Shown here: piece by piece, positions 53,634-64,000 of the stretch
Numbering within the stretch: position 1 is the stretch's first letter
Layout: each line of letters starts with the position of its first letter
From: Breviolum minutum Mf 1.05b.01
Taxonomy: Eukaryota > Sar > Dinophyceae > Suessiales > Symbiodiniaceae
Reading direction: 5' to 3'
NCBI GenBank assembly: GCA_000507305.1
Contig: DF241645.1
Location: 1 to 64,000, forward strand
DNA: 64,000 bases
Translations under genes and position numbers: made by a program
Notes under the pieces: model-generated
What the model saw: only the letters and a program-made list of their open reading frames with translations
Databases searched by the model: none
Told to the model about the DNA's origin: nothing

Positions 53634-56600
53634 ATGAACGGTGACGCTGGACCACCGAAGAATTCGGCCAATTTTGCTGCTTTGACGCCGCTCTATTTTT
53701 TGGAACGTGCTGCGGAAGTGTTTCCGGAGAGGCTAGGCACCTAAGGTACTGAAAATTTAACCGCCGTAACTTGCTGTGTATATTTCATTCGTTGGTTGTT
53801 TCGGCAAAAACAACCATGATTTCGTGCTAGGCTTGCAATCATTCATGGCCCATTGAGGAGACTCGGCGACTGCAGTGTATGTGCGTGTGTGTGTTTGTGC
53901 TAGCTTTATTTGTTTTTGTTGGTCTTGGTTTAGTTTCTTTCAAGTAGCATCTCCTCCTCCACCATGTTTTTGTTGGCAGGAGAACTTGGTCAGAGGTCTA
54001 CGCACGAAGTCGACAACTTTGCTCAGCCCTGAAAGGAAGAGGCATTAGTAGAGGTGATGTCACTTGACATTTCAGATGAAAAACCGATCCAAAGTGTCAA
54101 CATTTGTGGTCGGAAAAGATGTTTGAATGAAAAACATGAAAAACAAATGCACAGTTACAGGACTGAAACGTAAAAAACATGAAAAAGGCATATGAAAGAT
54201 TTCTTAGACATGTACATTTTGAAAATTTGATAGTTCACTATTTTCAATGTGATGGAGACGTTTTTGATGCATCGTCCTGGGTGCATCTAAGGTTGTTGCA
54301 GTACTTTTGAATAATTCGCCAGAACACATCGAAGCACATTTCGGAATTCCAATGACAGGGGCTGTGTTGAATCCTTTGAACTATCGTTTGGATGCAAGAA
54401 CCTTGACCTTTATGTTGGGACATGCAGAAGCAAAGATTTTGATCGTGGATCGCGAGTATTCCAAGTTAGTGTCCAGTGTGCTTGCCACCTTCCCACCTGA
54501 AAAACGGCCCTTCATCATCGATGTGGATGATCCTTTGTGCTACTTGGTGGCCGAAAACCTCAAAACTATTGCTTTTCAAGAAAGGATCACGGAACTCAAC
54601 CGGGATCTGCAGTTTGTTTTTTAAAGAATCAGTTGAATATCAAGTAATTATCCCCCTAGTGAAAGTTTTATGAAGTTTTGAAAATTATTTCATTATGTGT
54701 TTTCGTGTTTTGCTGTTTGATCAGAAAACATCAGTTCCTAATAATTTTTACTTCCATTTCAGCTCAACTAGTTTGATCTTCATCTCACAGTAGCAAGTTT
54801 TTCTTCCCCAAAAGTAGCAGTCGCTCTTTTTTCACCAAACTTCAGCTCCAAATCGTTTCTCCCCTTAGAAGACATCCCCTTCAAACATGGCTCAGTGTTT
54901 GATGTTCTTAAGAAACGCGGAATGTTTTGGAAATCACAAACTACAGATAGCCTTCACCCCCTTAAAGCTCAATGTGTGATGTTTGATTTTGTTTCCCTGA
55001 TATTTTTCGGGGATTCGTTGTTTTTGGTCAATTTGTTAGCTCCATCAACAAAACCAAACAACCCAAACGAACCGAGGTAAAGACAATGGTCCATTGATTG
55101 GTTCCATGAATTATGAAGAACTTCTGGCTGAAGGTGATCCAATGGCCAGATGGGATCCACCAATAGATGAATGGGACAGCTTGTCCTTGTGTTATACCAG
55201 TGGAACCACAGCTGATCCTAAAGGTGCACAAATGGTGAAATCACCAAGTGAGTGTAAGGGGTTGAGATTTTTGTGTGTGTGTGTGTTTTTTTTCTTTGAG
55301 TTTTTTTTTCAATAGAATTGCTGCAAAGGTTGGACGTGATATGTTGTACTTGTAATTCACCGGTGGATTTATATAGCATTTGTATACAAAGTTATGACGA
55401 AGAGTCTCTGAATCTGATAATATTTCATATACATGTTGAACATTTCATGAACCTGATTGATTGAAAAGCCGAGAGGTGATCAACTTGTTTTTCAGTCATG
55501 TTTTGAGCTACTTAGCCACTTGGCTACTTGAATGTCCATTATGACAGTGCTCAGCCATGTGCTTGATACATTCATTCAAAACATGGGCGGTTCCCCACAA
55601 CTTGAATCCTTACTGGTCGGTTGCTGGTTGGTTACTGAACTACTTCACAGGTGTGTTGTTACACCATCGTGGTGCCTACCTGAAAAGTGTGCATCTTATT
55701 GTGAAGTGGCCACTTCACCGTCATTGCGTTTACCTTTGGACTGTGCCCATCTTCCACTTGAACGGCTGGTTCTTTCCCTACGCCGTGGCAGCAGTTGCAG
55801 GGGTCAATGTATGCCTTCGGAAAGTGGTTGCAAATGACATTTTTGCAGCGGTGCAAGAACACAAGGTTACACACATTTGTGGTGCTCCAATTGTGATGAG
55901 CACAATGCCACTTGCCTTTTAATTTGACATCAAAGCTAACATCCCTCCAAATACATCCACATGATTCCACACGTGTATTTTCTGGAATTCTGGCAATCAT
56001 ATAAACTTACTATCTCCACCACGGTTTTTGTTTACCTCTGGATTTCTTCAAAACCTTGCAAACAAAATCTCTTAGAATCATCAGTCATCCAAAAAGTCAG
56101 CACCGTTTCAAACCATATCAATGTATCAAACATTATTTGAAACAATTATCAAGACCATTCTCAAACGATTATCAAAATCATTCTCAAACCATTATCAAAA
56201 CCAGTATCAAAACAATTACCTTTTCAAACATGTTCTCAAACATTTTCCCATATTGCCAGTTGCACCATCCAAAAAAAAATCTGCAGCATCAAAGTATGTC
56301 AACCCTCATCTTTTTATAAAGGTGTTTGCATTATATAAAGGTTTTTACCCATGCATCCATTTTATAAAACCTATATCTCTATAAAATGGCTAGGAGAGTG
56401 GGCTGTTTTTCCCATTCAAGGGGGATATCCTTTTCAAAGGTCGACCATGGTCCATTGCTAAGGTTGCAATATACAGGTCCAAAGACTTGGGATCAAGACT
56501 TGAAATTTATGACCTCAGCAGCCGCACCACCTGCACCCGTCTTGGCACGGATGGCAGATTATGGCATTGAAGTGAGTGCCTTGGCAAAAACGAGATGACA

Positions 56601-59600
56601 ATTTACGAATTGATTCAGAGTGGTGGTAGATAGAAGATGATGGCGGTGATACTGACAATGGTGGTGCCGGTGATGATGCTGATGATGGTGGTGCTGGTGT
56701 TGGTGGTGGTCATTACGATGAGGATCATTATGATGATCATGATGTTTCTGTTCGTGATACTGACCATGATTTGCATGATCATCGTTTGGTACTGTCATGT
56801 TGCTGTCCTTAGCCCATGCTTCAAGGTCATGTCTACGGCTTGACAGAGGCCTACGGAACAGGTGCCAAAAACCTGTTGGTGGTTTTCCGGTTCAAAAGGC
56901 AGAAGTTGAGGGTGAAATCATCCTCCGGAATTTCTCAAAGTTGAGTGTTCAAGGTTGGTGAATTAAATCCTTGATTGAGAGTCATCGAATCGAGTCAGGT
57001 GTGATGTGTGAATGGAAAGATGAATGGAACGCCAAAAGCTTGGATGAGAAGGCAGCATTGCTGGCACGGCAAGGTGTTCGTTGTTTGGAGTTCCTTGGAT
57101 TTTTTTTTCTGACGCCAGATATTGCAGTTGTACATTCACAGAAACAGCTAAAAGAAATTGGAATCTTCACATTTTAGTGATTAGTTATCTAAGTGCAGTA
57201 TAGCATTGTTGAATCATTGATACTTGTGTGTGTGTTAAACGCCATTGTTAGGAGGTCGTTGCTAACCTCCTCCCGAGGTTGGAATATTTGGAGGTCATTG
57301 ATCCGGAAACCCGAAAACCGGTACCACGGGATGGACAGAGACCCGGTTCGCAACCAAAACTCCACTGGAAGTGAGAAAACATGTTCCCACTATATTTGCG
57401 TGTTTATTTCTTTTGTTCCTGGGAATGGAAGATATATCATATAGTCATATAGTTGTACTGTTTCTTTTGTCTTTTCTCAAGTTGATCTGTGTTTTTTTGT
57501 CAGCTGAGTGAGGACAATTGGCGAAATTGTCATGAGCGGCAATACTATCATGAAGGGAGCCTTGACCAAAAAGACAAATGGAAGATCTGCTTGTCGCTGC
57601 TTCTGATGTCGAAGTTTGTGGCTGCAAATATTTGTTACACCATTTAGTTTTGCGCGGCGTATATGTTCAAATTGAGCCAACATATGCCAACCTGGATCAA
57701 ACATATACATCATATACATTCATATACAGATTCACATATATTCAAGTACTATTTTACGACCTCTTCGTCGCTTCTCCATCTCAGGATACTTCAAGAATCC
57801 GGAAGCAACGGCCAAGGAGTTCAAAGGCGGAGTTCCTTGAATGCACCTAGCGGACTCAAGGGAAAGGTCCTGTGTTTCCTTTCTAAAAATAGTTACATTC
57901 TTTGAAATCAGCATAAAACTATACACATCCACCTTGTATGTCACTGTAGTCTTGATGTCAATCTTTCCAGTTAGGGTTCGATGCGTGATGGGAGTGGAAT
58001 AAGGTCTTCAATACTGGCGATTTGGGAGTGAGATATCCCGATGGCTACATCCAGCTGAAAGATAGGTCAAAGGACTTCGTTGCACTTTCATGTGCAAACC
58101 CTTTAGGTCAACTGTGTACCTTTTTCGTAAACCCACCAAGCAATGATGGTGACTCACACCAGTTCCAGCTTGAAATCGCTAATTATATTTGTCCACAAAA
58201 TGCGGCAGATTCCGGCAGGACATCATTATTTCTGGCGGAGAGAACATCTCCTCCTTGGAGGTCGAGAGCATTATGATGAAACATGAAAAGATTGCCGAAG
58301 TGGCAGTTGTGGCCAGGCGCGTTTTTCCCAGGAATTCGGTTAAAAATCTGTTACCTATCTCCACACCTTCAACCTTGACATTTTAAGGGACTTCAAAATC
58401 ATACTTTTTTTGATTTTGGTTGGACCTCAACAACCATCCTTAACAACACAGGAACCAGGGATTTCAGGCTGGCGATTTCTATGGTTTTTCAGGCCAGATG
58501 AGAAGTGGGGCGAAACGCCTGTGGCCTGGATTGTTTGCAGAAATGGTATGACACTCACCGATGAGGACGTAACAAGTTGATGACCCTTTTCTGGGTGTAG
58601 TTTTTTTTTTGGGTTATATTTGAGGTAGGTCTTTTGGTTTTTAGAACATCTTTTGGAAAGATCATGAAACAGAAGCTTTTTTGATGAAGTTTGCTTCACA
58701 AACTTCTGACTTTGCGAAGTTGAACACGAGTCTTTCCCATAGCCTGGAATCGCCCAGTATCGGGACACAGGAGATGTACAACTGGTGCAAAGATCACAGT
58801 GTTTTGGCCAAAATCAGCGTGTGGTGATTTTGTTGGCAGAAATTCCACAGATGAATTCCATAAACACTTTTTGTTTGTGTGTGAACGGGGTTCTTGTAAT
58901 ATGCATGACTTGATTCAAGATGCGTCATGACATGAAGCATGAAATGATCCTTCCACTCCTCATGTTTGTGTTCTGAGCTCATCTAATATCCCATTGCTGA
59001 AACCAAGTGGCGCGTTACATGGTGCCTCGCACCTTTGTCTTCGAGAGCTTGGACGGGGTCAAGAGCCTTGGCGATGGACATAGATTGAGGAAAGAAGTCG
59101 ATGTATACAACCGGTGTAGGTGACCAAACTACATTCTAACAAGAATTTAGACTAATAGCATTTGATAGTGATGGTGAATGTTTCATAATGTTTCTTGGCC
59201 AATCTTTGGTAGTCCCTTATACCCTTAGCCCCTTTGAGTTTAGTGGGGTTTTAAGTGCAAGTAGCTTGCTAAAGGTTTAACCTTTAGGTGGGGACCTAAG
59301 TTTTGCCTAGTTTTTTTTTGAAAGTTTTTGAGATCAGTGATATTCAAATATCCAGAATCAATTATTAAAGATACTTGTTGTTGTGGTTGTGGTTGTTATG
59401 CTACTAATCTTGCTCAACTATGAGAACATACATCAGCTGCATCACGATCCTCAGGACTTCAACGGGCAAGATCCAGAAACAGGTGGGATGGACGACTTGA
59501 CCAAAACGCATGCGACTTGATCCGTGAATGATTCAGTCATTCACTGGGTATCACGAAGTCTATCATAAGGTAATATATAATATTTATATATCATATATTA

Positions 59601-59832
59601 TCAACAAAAAATCATCATTCTTGCTAACTATTACTGTTACTGACCATTCATCTTTCAGTTTCAGCTTTATCCAATATGAGCCTACCAACACGGCTGGCAT
59701 CGCCAGGTGTTGAGGCAAAAAGCCAAAGAGCTGAATAAGAAGTCCTTCTCGATCGTCTCGGCAGATGATGTCCCCGCCTCAGATGGGAAGCGCAGTTTTT
59801 TTTTACCAAAGAGAATCATTAAAGATGAATAA
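53634..59832 (+). CDS. Acyl-CoA synthetase (AMP-binding acyl-activating enzyme)
   Basis: The enzyme would activate a carboxylic acid as acyl-AMP and then acyl-CoA. Exons: 53634 to about 53737, 53980-54058, 54292-54538, 55077-55223, 55651 to about 55915, 56477-56575, 56826-56861, 56999-57087, 57252-57337, 57513-57556, 57785-57831, 58004-58072, 58219-58316, 58493-58555, 58771-58798, 59008 to about 59050, 59455-59482 and 59707-59832. Motifs in order are LTPLYFLERAAEVFPER, LCYTSGTTADPKG (P-loop, with Ala for the usual Gly/Ser), PIFHLNGWFFPYA, HVYGLTEAYG, NTGDLGVRYPDGYIQLKDR, IIISGGENISSLEVE and TSTGKIQKQ with the catalytic Lys. Architecture resembles plant AAE and bacterial DmdB-like ligases; the substrate is not deducible. 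Three junctions are unresolved (after exon 1, near 55.9 kb and near 59.05 kb). Donors include GT, GC and at least four GA. Confidence 0.88.
56637..56800 (+). repeat. GATGGTG-type imperfect repeat
   Basis: An impure run of GATGATG, GGTGGTG and similar units in an acyl-CoA synthetase intron. The Met/Val-rich + and His-rich - frames here are compositional. Confidence 0.75.
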
Positions 59833-59980
59833 AGAGTATAAAAAAAGAACAACAACATGTAGATAAAGGTACTACAACGAATCTGCAACACAAGTTGTTA
59901 CAGCATCTACCAGAGAAGTTATTCTAGAATATGATACATCATCCCTGAGCCTAATATAGCTGAAAATTGATACAGTGTGG

Positions 59981-60067
59981 TGAAAGTAGATGGCGCAACT
60001 CCCAAAAGGTGGCTTACTAAGGGGCCGTGATAAACCAATACATTGGAGTTGCGCCATCTACTTTTCA
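59981..60067. mobile_element. MITE family D
   Basis: Terminal inverted repeats of 20 bp (GAAAGTAGATGGCGCAACT and, at 60047-60067, its complement with one inserted base) enclose a short spacer. The unit is 87 bp and lies just downstream of the acyl-CoA synthetase. Confidence 0.85.
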
Positions 60068-60734
60068 GGTGGTATAGTTGAAAGATTATTTTCCTTTTGG
60101 GATGCCATCCATCTTTTTCAATGGGCGAAAACACACACCTCCCGCCAGGCTGCAAAGTCCAAGCTCTGAAACTTGCCACAAGGTGCCGGTGCCACCCCAA
60201 ATGGTACCGATGGAAAGGGGGGATTTTGCCTTCTTCACCCCCCCAAATGGAGCAAAAACTTGGCTACCAATTGTTGATTTTTGTTGAATTCTTGCAAAAC
60301 AAGTTTTTTGGGACATCATCCAGAAGTGTTTTTGGTTGGGAAGTCGTGATGGTTTTTTTTTTGAGCATAAGGCGCCATGAGCTTTTTCTTAAGCGAAAAG
60401 TGCTGATTGATGGGGGGTTAGGATTAGGGAATGAGGCCAAGATGGCCTCAAGTTGGGTTTAGGAATCATATGGAATTGCAATAAATTGGCCCACGTTGGC
60501 CAATCTGCTTTTTCAATGTGAAGATTGTGAAGTATGGTTGATTGAAAGAAACGAACAATGACAGAAGTTCTCATTGACGATATATTCCATACTTCTAACT
60601 TATGTTGGAAGGTAATTGACCTTACACCAGTTTGATGGAACAAGTTGACCAAGTTGAAAGTGTTTTGCCACACTTGGCAGGGCCTGATGAGCTGATATGG
60701 CGTTGACAGACTTACAGCATTTTCAACGTTTCAA

Positions 60735-63700
60735 ATGGATGCTGCTTTGACACTGGCGCGATTGGGAAATCCATGTCGTATCCAGGACGAGGTAGGAATC
60801 CTGCTGAGTTTTTTTGTTTGAGTATTTGCAACCAGAAAGGCGCCCGGTTTTTGTTTTTTTGCTACACCGAAGTGTACCAGAACTGATTGAAAAGTCATTT
60901 GTTGTTGTCCTTAATGCCTTCTGTTGCCATGGTTTCCAGTTTCCATCAATTCCACCGCGTAAAAGGCCGAATCTTGGCAACCAAAAAGGCGCGTGTCAGA
61001 CAACCGATAGGTTTTTTTGAAGCTGATTTCCCTTTGCCACCTGAACTTGTGGCCAACTTGTTTTTGGTCCCAGCATTTTTCTGAGGTTGTGAAGGGATGC
61101 CCGTGGACAGCGATGGCTATCCCTACCAGTCCATAGCCTAGATGTTTTTCACAAACAACGGCCACAAAGAAATGCAACCAAAAAATAAAACAGCCAAACA
61201 CTTGGTGATGGTATTTCAAGATGTCAAGATGGATTTTTTGGATACTCTCACCACCTCTCACCATCAGGGATGATGAAAATCACTCAAATTATGTGCGAAA
61301 ACCAGAAGATTCATGGCCCAACATCGATGACTTCAGGCCGACTCCAACTTTGGTCACAGGCTTTAGAGGACAAGTCACTTGCCCAAACCTTTCACGGCTG
61401 AGTGGATGATTCTTCATCCTTGGTGGATGATTCTATGATTTATTGATATTCGTTGATATTTGTTGATTTCAAGGCAACATGCGTTGTTTCTAGTGATTTG
61501 CACTGAGAAACTTCCAATATCACCCACATGCAAGATGATTATGATATCCTAACATACAAATTATTTATGATTATCAACATTTATAACTTTTACTCTCATC
61601 CAATTTTGCATTATTGTCAAATTATCATCAAATACCTAGTCTCAGAAGGATCGTATTTGTTAGGATTCATATTGAAAACGTGCAGATTTATCAAACCTTG
61701 CTACCCATCAGTGTCCAGCCAACAACCCGCCAAGGCTGTTCTAAAGGTTGCCTGTGGTGGCGTGATGATGCTCAGATGGGGAGATGTAGATGCAGGTCTG
61801 TGAGGTATTTAAATGTTGGTGTAGAAAGTCTAACTAACTACAGTTGATATAAATGTTGATATTTTGTAGATAGGCCATTCGACTACATTTTTTTGCAGGC
61901 TTTTTGTTCATGAGCTGTATGTTTATGTTATCAACGTTTCTTTTTTGTATACTCGTATGTATCTTTTGCATGACTCTGAGTTTGTGAACTCAATTTTTTG
62001 TTTCTGGCAACCACCTGAGGTCCACAATTTAGCGATCACTGAACCAGATCAGCAACCAAGCTGCATCTATTTCACCATGCACCAAACTGAATCTGCCTTG
62101 ACCGCAGAAGTTCCCAACCGATATCCATCGAGGTCATTGGCGATGAGTCTTTCCACCTTGGTAAATAGCCACTTGGGCCTTGGGGACATGCGGGGTGAAA
62201 CCGGTCGGATTGATAAACATTTCAATTTGTTTGTTGCACACATATCTTTGAAACAAAACATGTTTCTATCTATTGATTCAATTTGTAGGTGGTATTCCAA
62301 CCTTGGCGAGATGAAGAACTAGATATCTGAAGTCAACAAAGAATCACCAAAAAGATGGATTCTAGAATTCTAGACATAGTATCTTCATATAGAACCATGA
62401 GACCATGTGTATACATACAGTACATGTTCCACATGTATGATACACCCGTGTCGTGCTATGGAAACTCACCAACATCTCCCCCAAGGTGAGACACTGGCAG
62501 ACGTGTCTTTCCGCAGCAGTCACTCAGCTTGCAGGAAAAACCCTGGTTACCTTTTCTGGAAAAAACCTATGGGATTACAGATGGTCATAATAATAATTAT
62601 ATATCCTGGTGGCAGCCCAGTGGGCTTGAAAATTCGGATCAGAGATTCCGAACCCAAGTAATTTTTTCGAGATTTCTTCATACACGTTGAGTCGCCGAGT
62701 TGCATCTTCATCGCGGTGCCAAAAACCGGTTGCCCCTTAAATCCCCTGCGCCTTGGGCCAAAGGTGAGGGTAGTATCCTCTATGCCCACCTTTGCATTTT
62801 GAAGCACAACGCACCTTGGTATCCAAATTTTCGAACAAAAAACTGAAAGGCTCTCTAAACACCTTGAACTATTTTATCATATTTTATCTATATATGAAGG
62901 AAAGGTTGAGTCGAATTTGAGTTCACTGATGGATGACTCCATTTGATCAATATTTAATGTTTCGGTGCAAGACTACCTTCATCTTCAAGTTGCAGATCTG
63001 CTTTAACAGATACGTAGCTGTCAAGTCTTGTCTTATGTGCTGACATGGTGCGATCCGGGAAAAACTTGAGGCCTTATCGCTGCACTCCTACGTCATGGCT
63101 CAGATAGAGGAAGGGCGGGGAGTTCGGGATTCTGCAAGCAACAGCAATTTGACATAGCAAAATGGTTGGATGAGAAGCTATCTTAATGTTTCTATTTGAT
63201 GCAACCCACTCTGATGGAATCGATAATGCTGTCGTTGCCAACGGCTCTATTGGTCCAGAGTGGATATTTCGATGTCAGGAGGGGGCGACCAGCGTGGCAG
63301 TTGACGGAGAACAGCAAATTCCTTTGGTTGGAGCCTCGCCCCATCACTGACAATGATTGCTAGCATTTGCTCAAAAGGATCTTGCAAGGAAGAACATATA
63401 CAAAATATTACAAAACAAAGCAATTCAATTTCATTTCACTCACTCTTTTTAATCCTTTGTAGTTTTCAGTTTTCCCTTTGTTTCTTATTGAAAACACTCG
63501 GAGATCCATGCCGATCCATGGACGACAAAGCTGGCGATACACAGGTTGGGTTGGCCAACGTCCGAGCCTTGAGTGTCGCTGTAGTTACATGACACGTAGA
63601 GATGGATCATCAAAACATGCACACTGTACATTAGGATACATTAGGTACAATGTAATGGCGTAATTTACATCAATACAAGCTAAGAATGAAAAATCCTAGG

Positions 63701-64000
63701 TCATTTATCATTTTACTGTTACTTCTCTAAAGTAACTTTTTGAAATGTACGGATAATATAGTTCTAGAATTTTTATAGAGTCATAGAGGTCAAAGTCTTT
63801 GGATGGAGCCGAGGCGAGAAGAGAAGTCCTTTTGGACTTCATGCATTATATTTACACCCTCGATATTGATGTCATGACCTTAAAAGACGTGCACCGCGCT
63901 TTGGATGTGAATGTTTTGCTGATTGGTCTGATTATGTGATGGCAAAAACACAACTGTTTTTTCTGCAATGGAAACCTTAAATTGTGAGGCTAATGGAAGG
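60735..64000 (+). CDS. RCC1-type gene C with BTB-like C-terminal segment, cut by window end
   Basis: A candidate start at 60735 reads MDAALTLARLGNPCRIQDE before a GT donor. Later exon candidates are about 60949-61010 (HRVKGRILATKKARVRQPIG), about 61088-61125 (CEGMPVDSDGYPYQ), about 61331-61375 (RPTPTLVTGFRGQV), about 61727-61765 (AKAVLKVACGG) and about 62017-62040 (VHNLAITE). At about 63792-63915 the frame reads AEARREVLLDFMHYIYTLDI, then MTLKDVHRALDVN. The middle exons carry RCC1 elements including the DGYPYQ insert. The last resembles the LLxFxxYxYT segment of BTB domains, so an RCC1-BTB protein (RCBTB-like) is plausible. A clear WGxGxxGQLG motif was not found, and the stretch at 63.2-63.35 kb has two possible frames. 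The gene continues beyond the window. Confidence 0.5.

Noticed and set aside
56559..56843. His-rich and Val/Met-rich ORFs, possible metal-binding protein
   Set aside because: Imperfect GATGGTG repeats inside an acyl-CoA synthetase intron.

Overview
The window looks like nuclear DNA of a dinoflagellate, most like the Symbiodiniaceae. Genes are cut into many short exons. Nearly every acceptor that can be fixed by homology reads AG|G. Donors are a mixture of GT, GC and GA. Every recognisable gene lies on the + strand. This gene architecture, not any database match, is the basis for the organism call. Exon boundaries were set by hand from reading phase and protein-family conservation. The best-resolved gene, alpha-tubulin, closes to 453 codons in 13 exons.

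Layout: 2.0-5.3 kb encodes a secreted protein with a proline-rich spacer and four thrombospondin type-1 repeats. 5.4-8.2 kb holds only weak exon candidates. 8.3-15.4 kb (perhaps to 16.1) is a long coiled-coil gene of about 25 tiny exons. 16,272-23,583 is an apparently intact DIRS-like tyrosine-recombinase retrotransposon. It carries two Gag-region ORFs, an RT/RNase H/methyltransferase-like polyprotein, a tyrosine recombinase and an extra membrane-protein ORF. It has landed inside a MITE, whose two halves flank it. 25.5-30.0 kb is a gene of unknown function with a recognisable start and end. 30-33.6 kb ends in another unknown gene. 33.8-36 kb has scattered exons, one weakly patatin-like.

37.1-39.5 kb carries RCC1-repeat exons. 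39,753-46,111 is the alpha-tubulin gene. 46.3-53.3 kb is a second, long series of RCC1 exons whose last exon is phase-compatible with the first exon of an acyl-CoA synthetase (AMP-binding enzyme) at 53.6-59.8 kb. From 60.7 kb to the window end there is a third RCC1-type gene that runs into a BTB-like segment and is cut by the window edge.

The genes do not form an obvious pathway. Tubulin, a coiled-coil protein and RCC1 proteins would suit a cytoskeletal or flagellar theme, but that is inference. At least five inverted-repeat (MITE-like) families, several microsatellites and the retroelement sit in introns and between genes.
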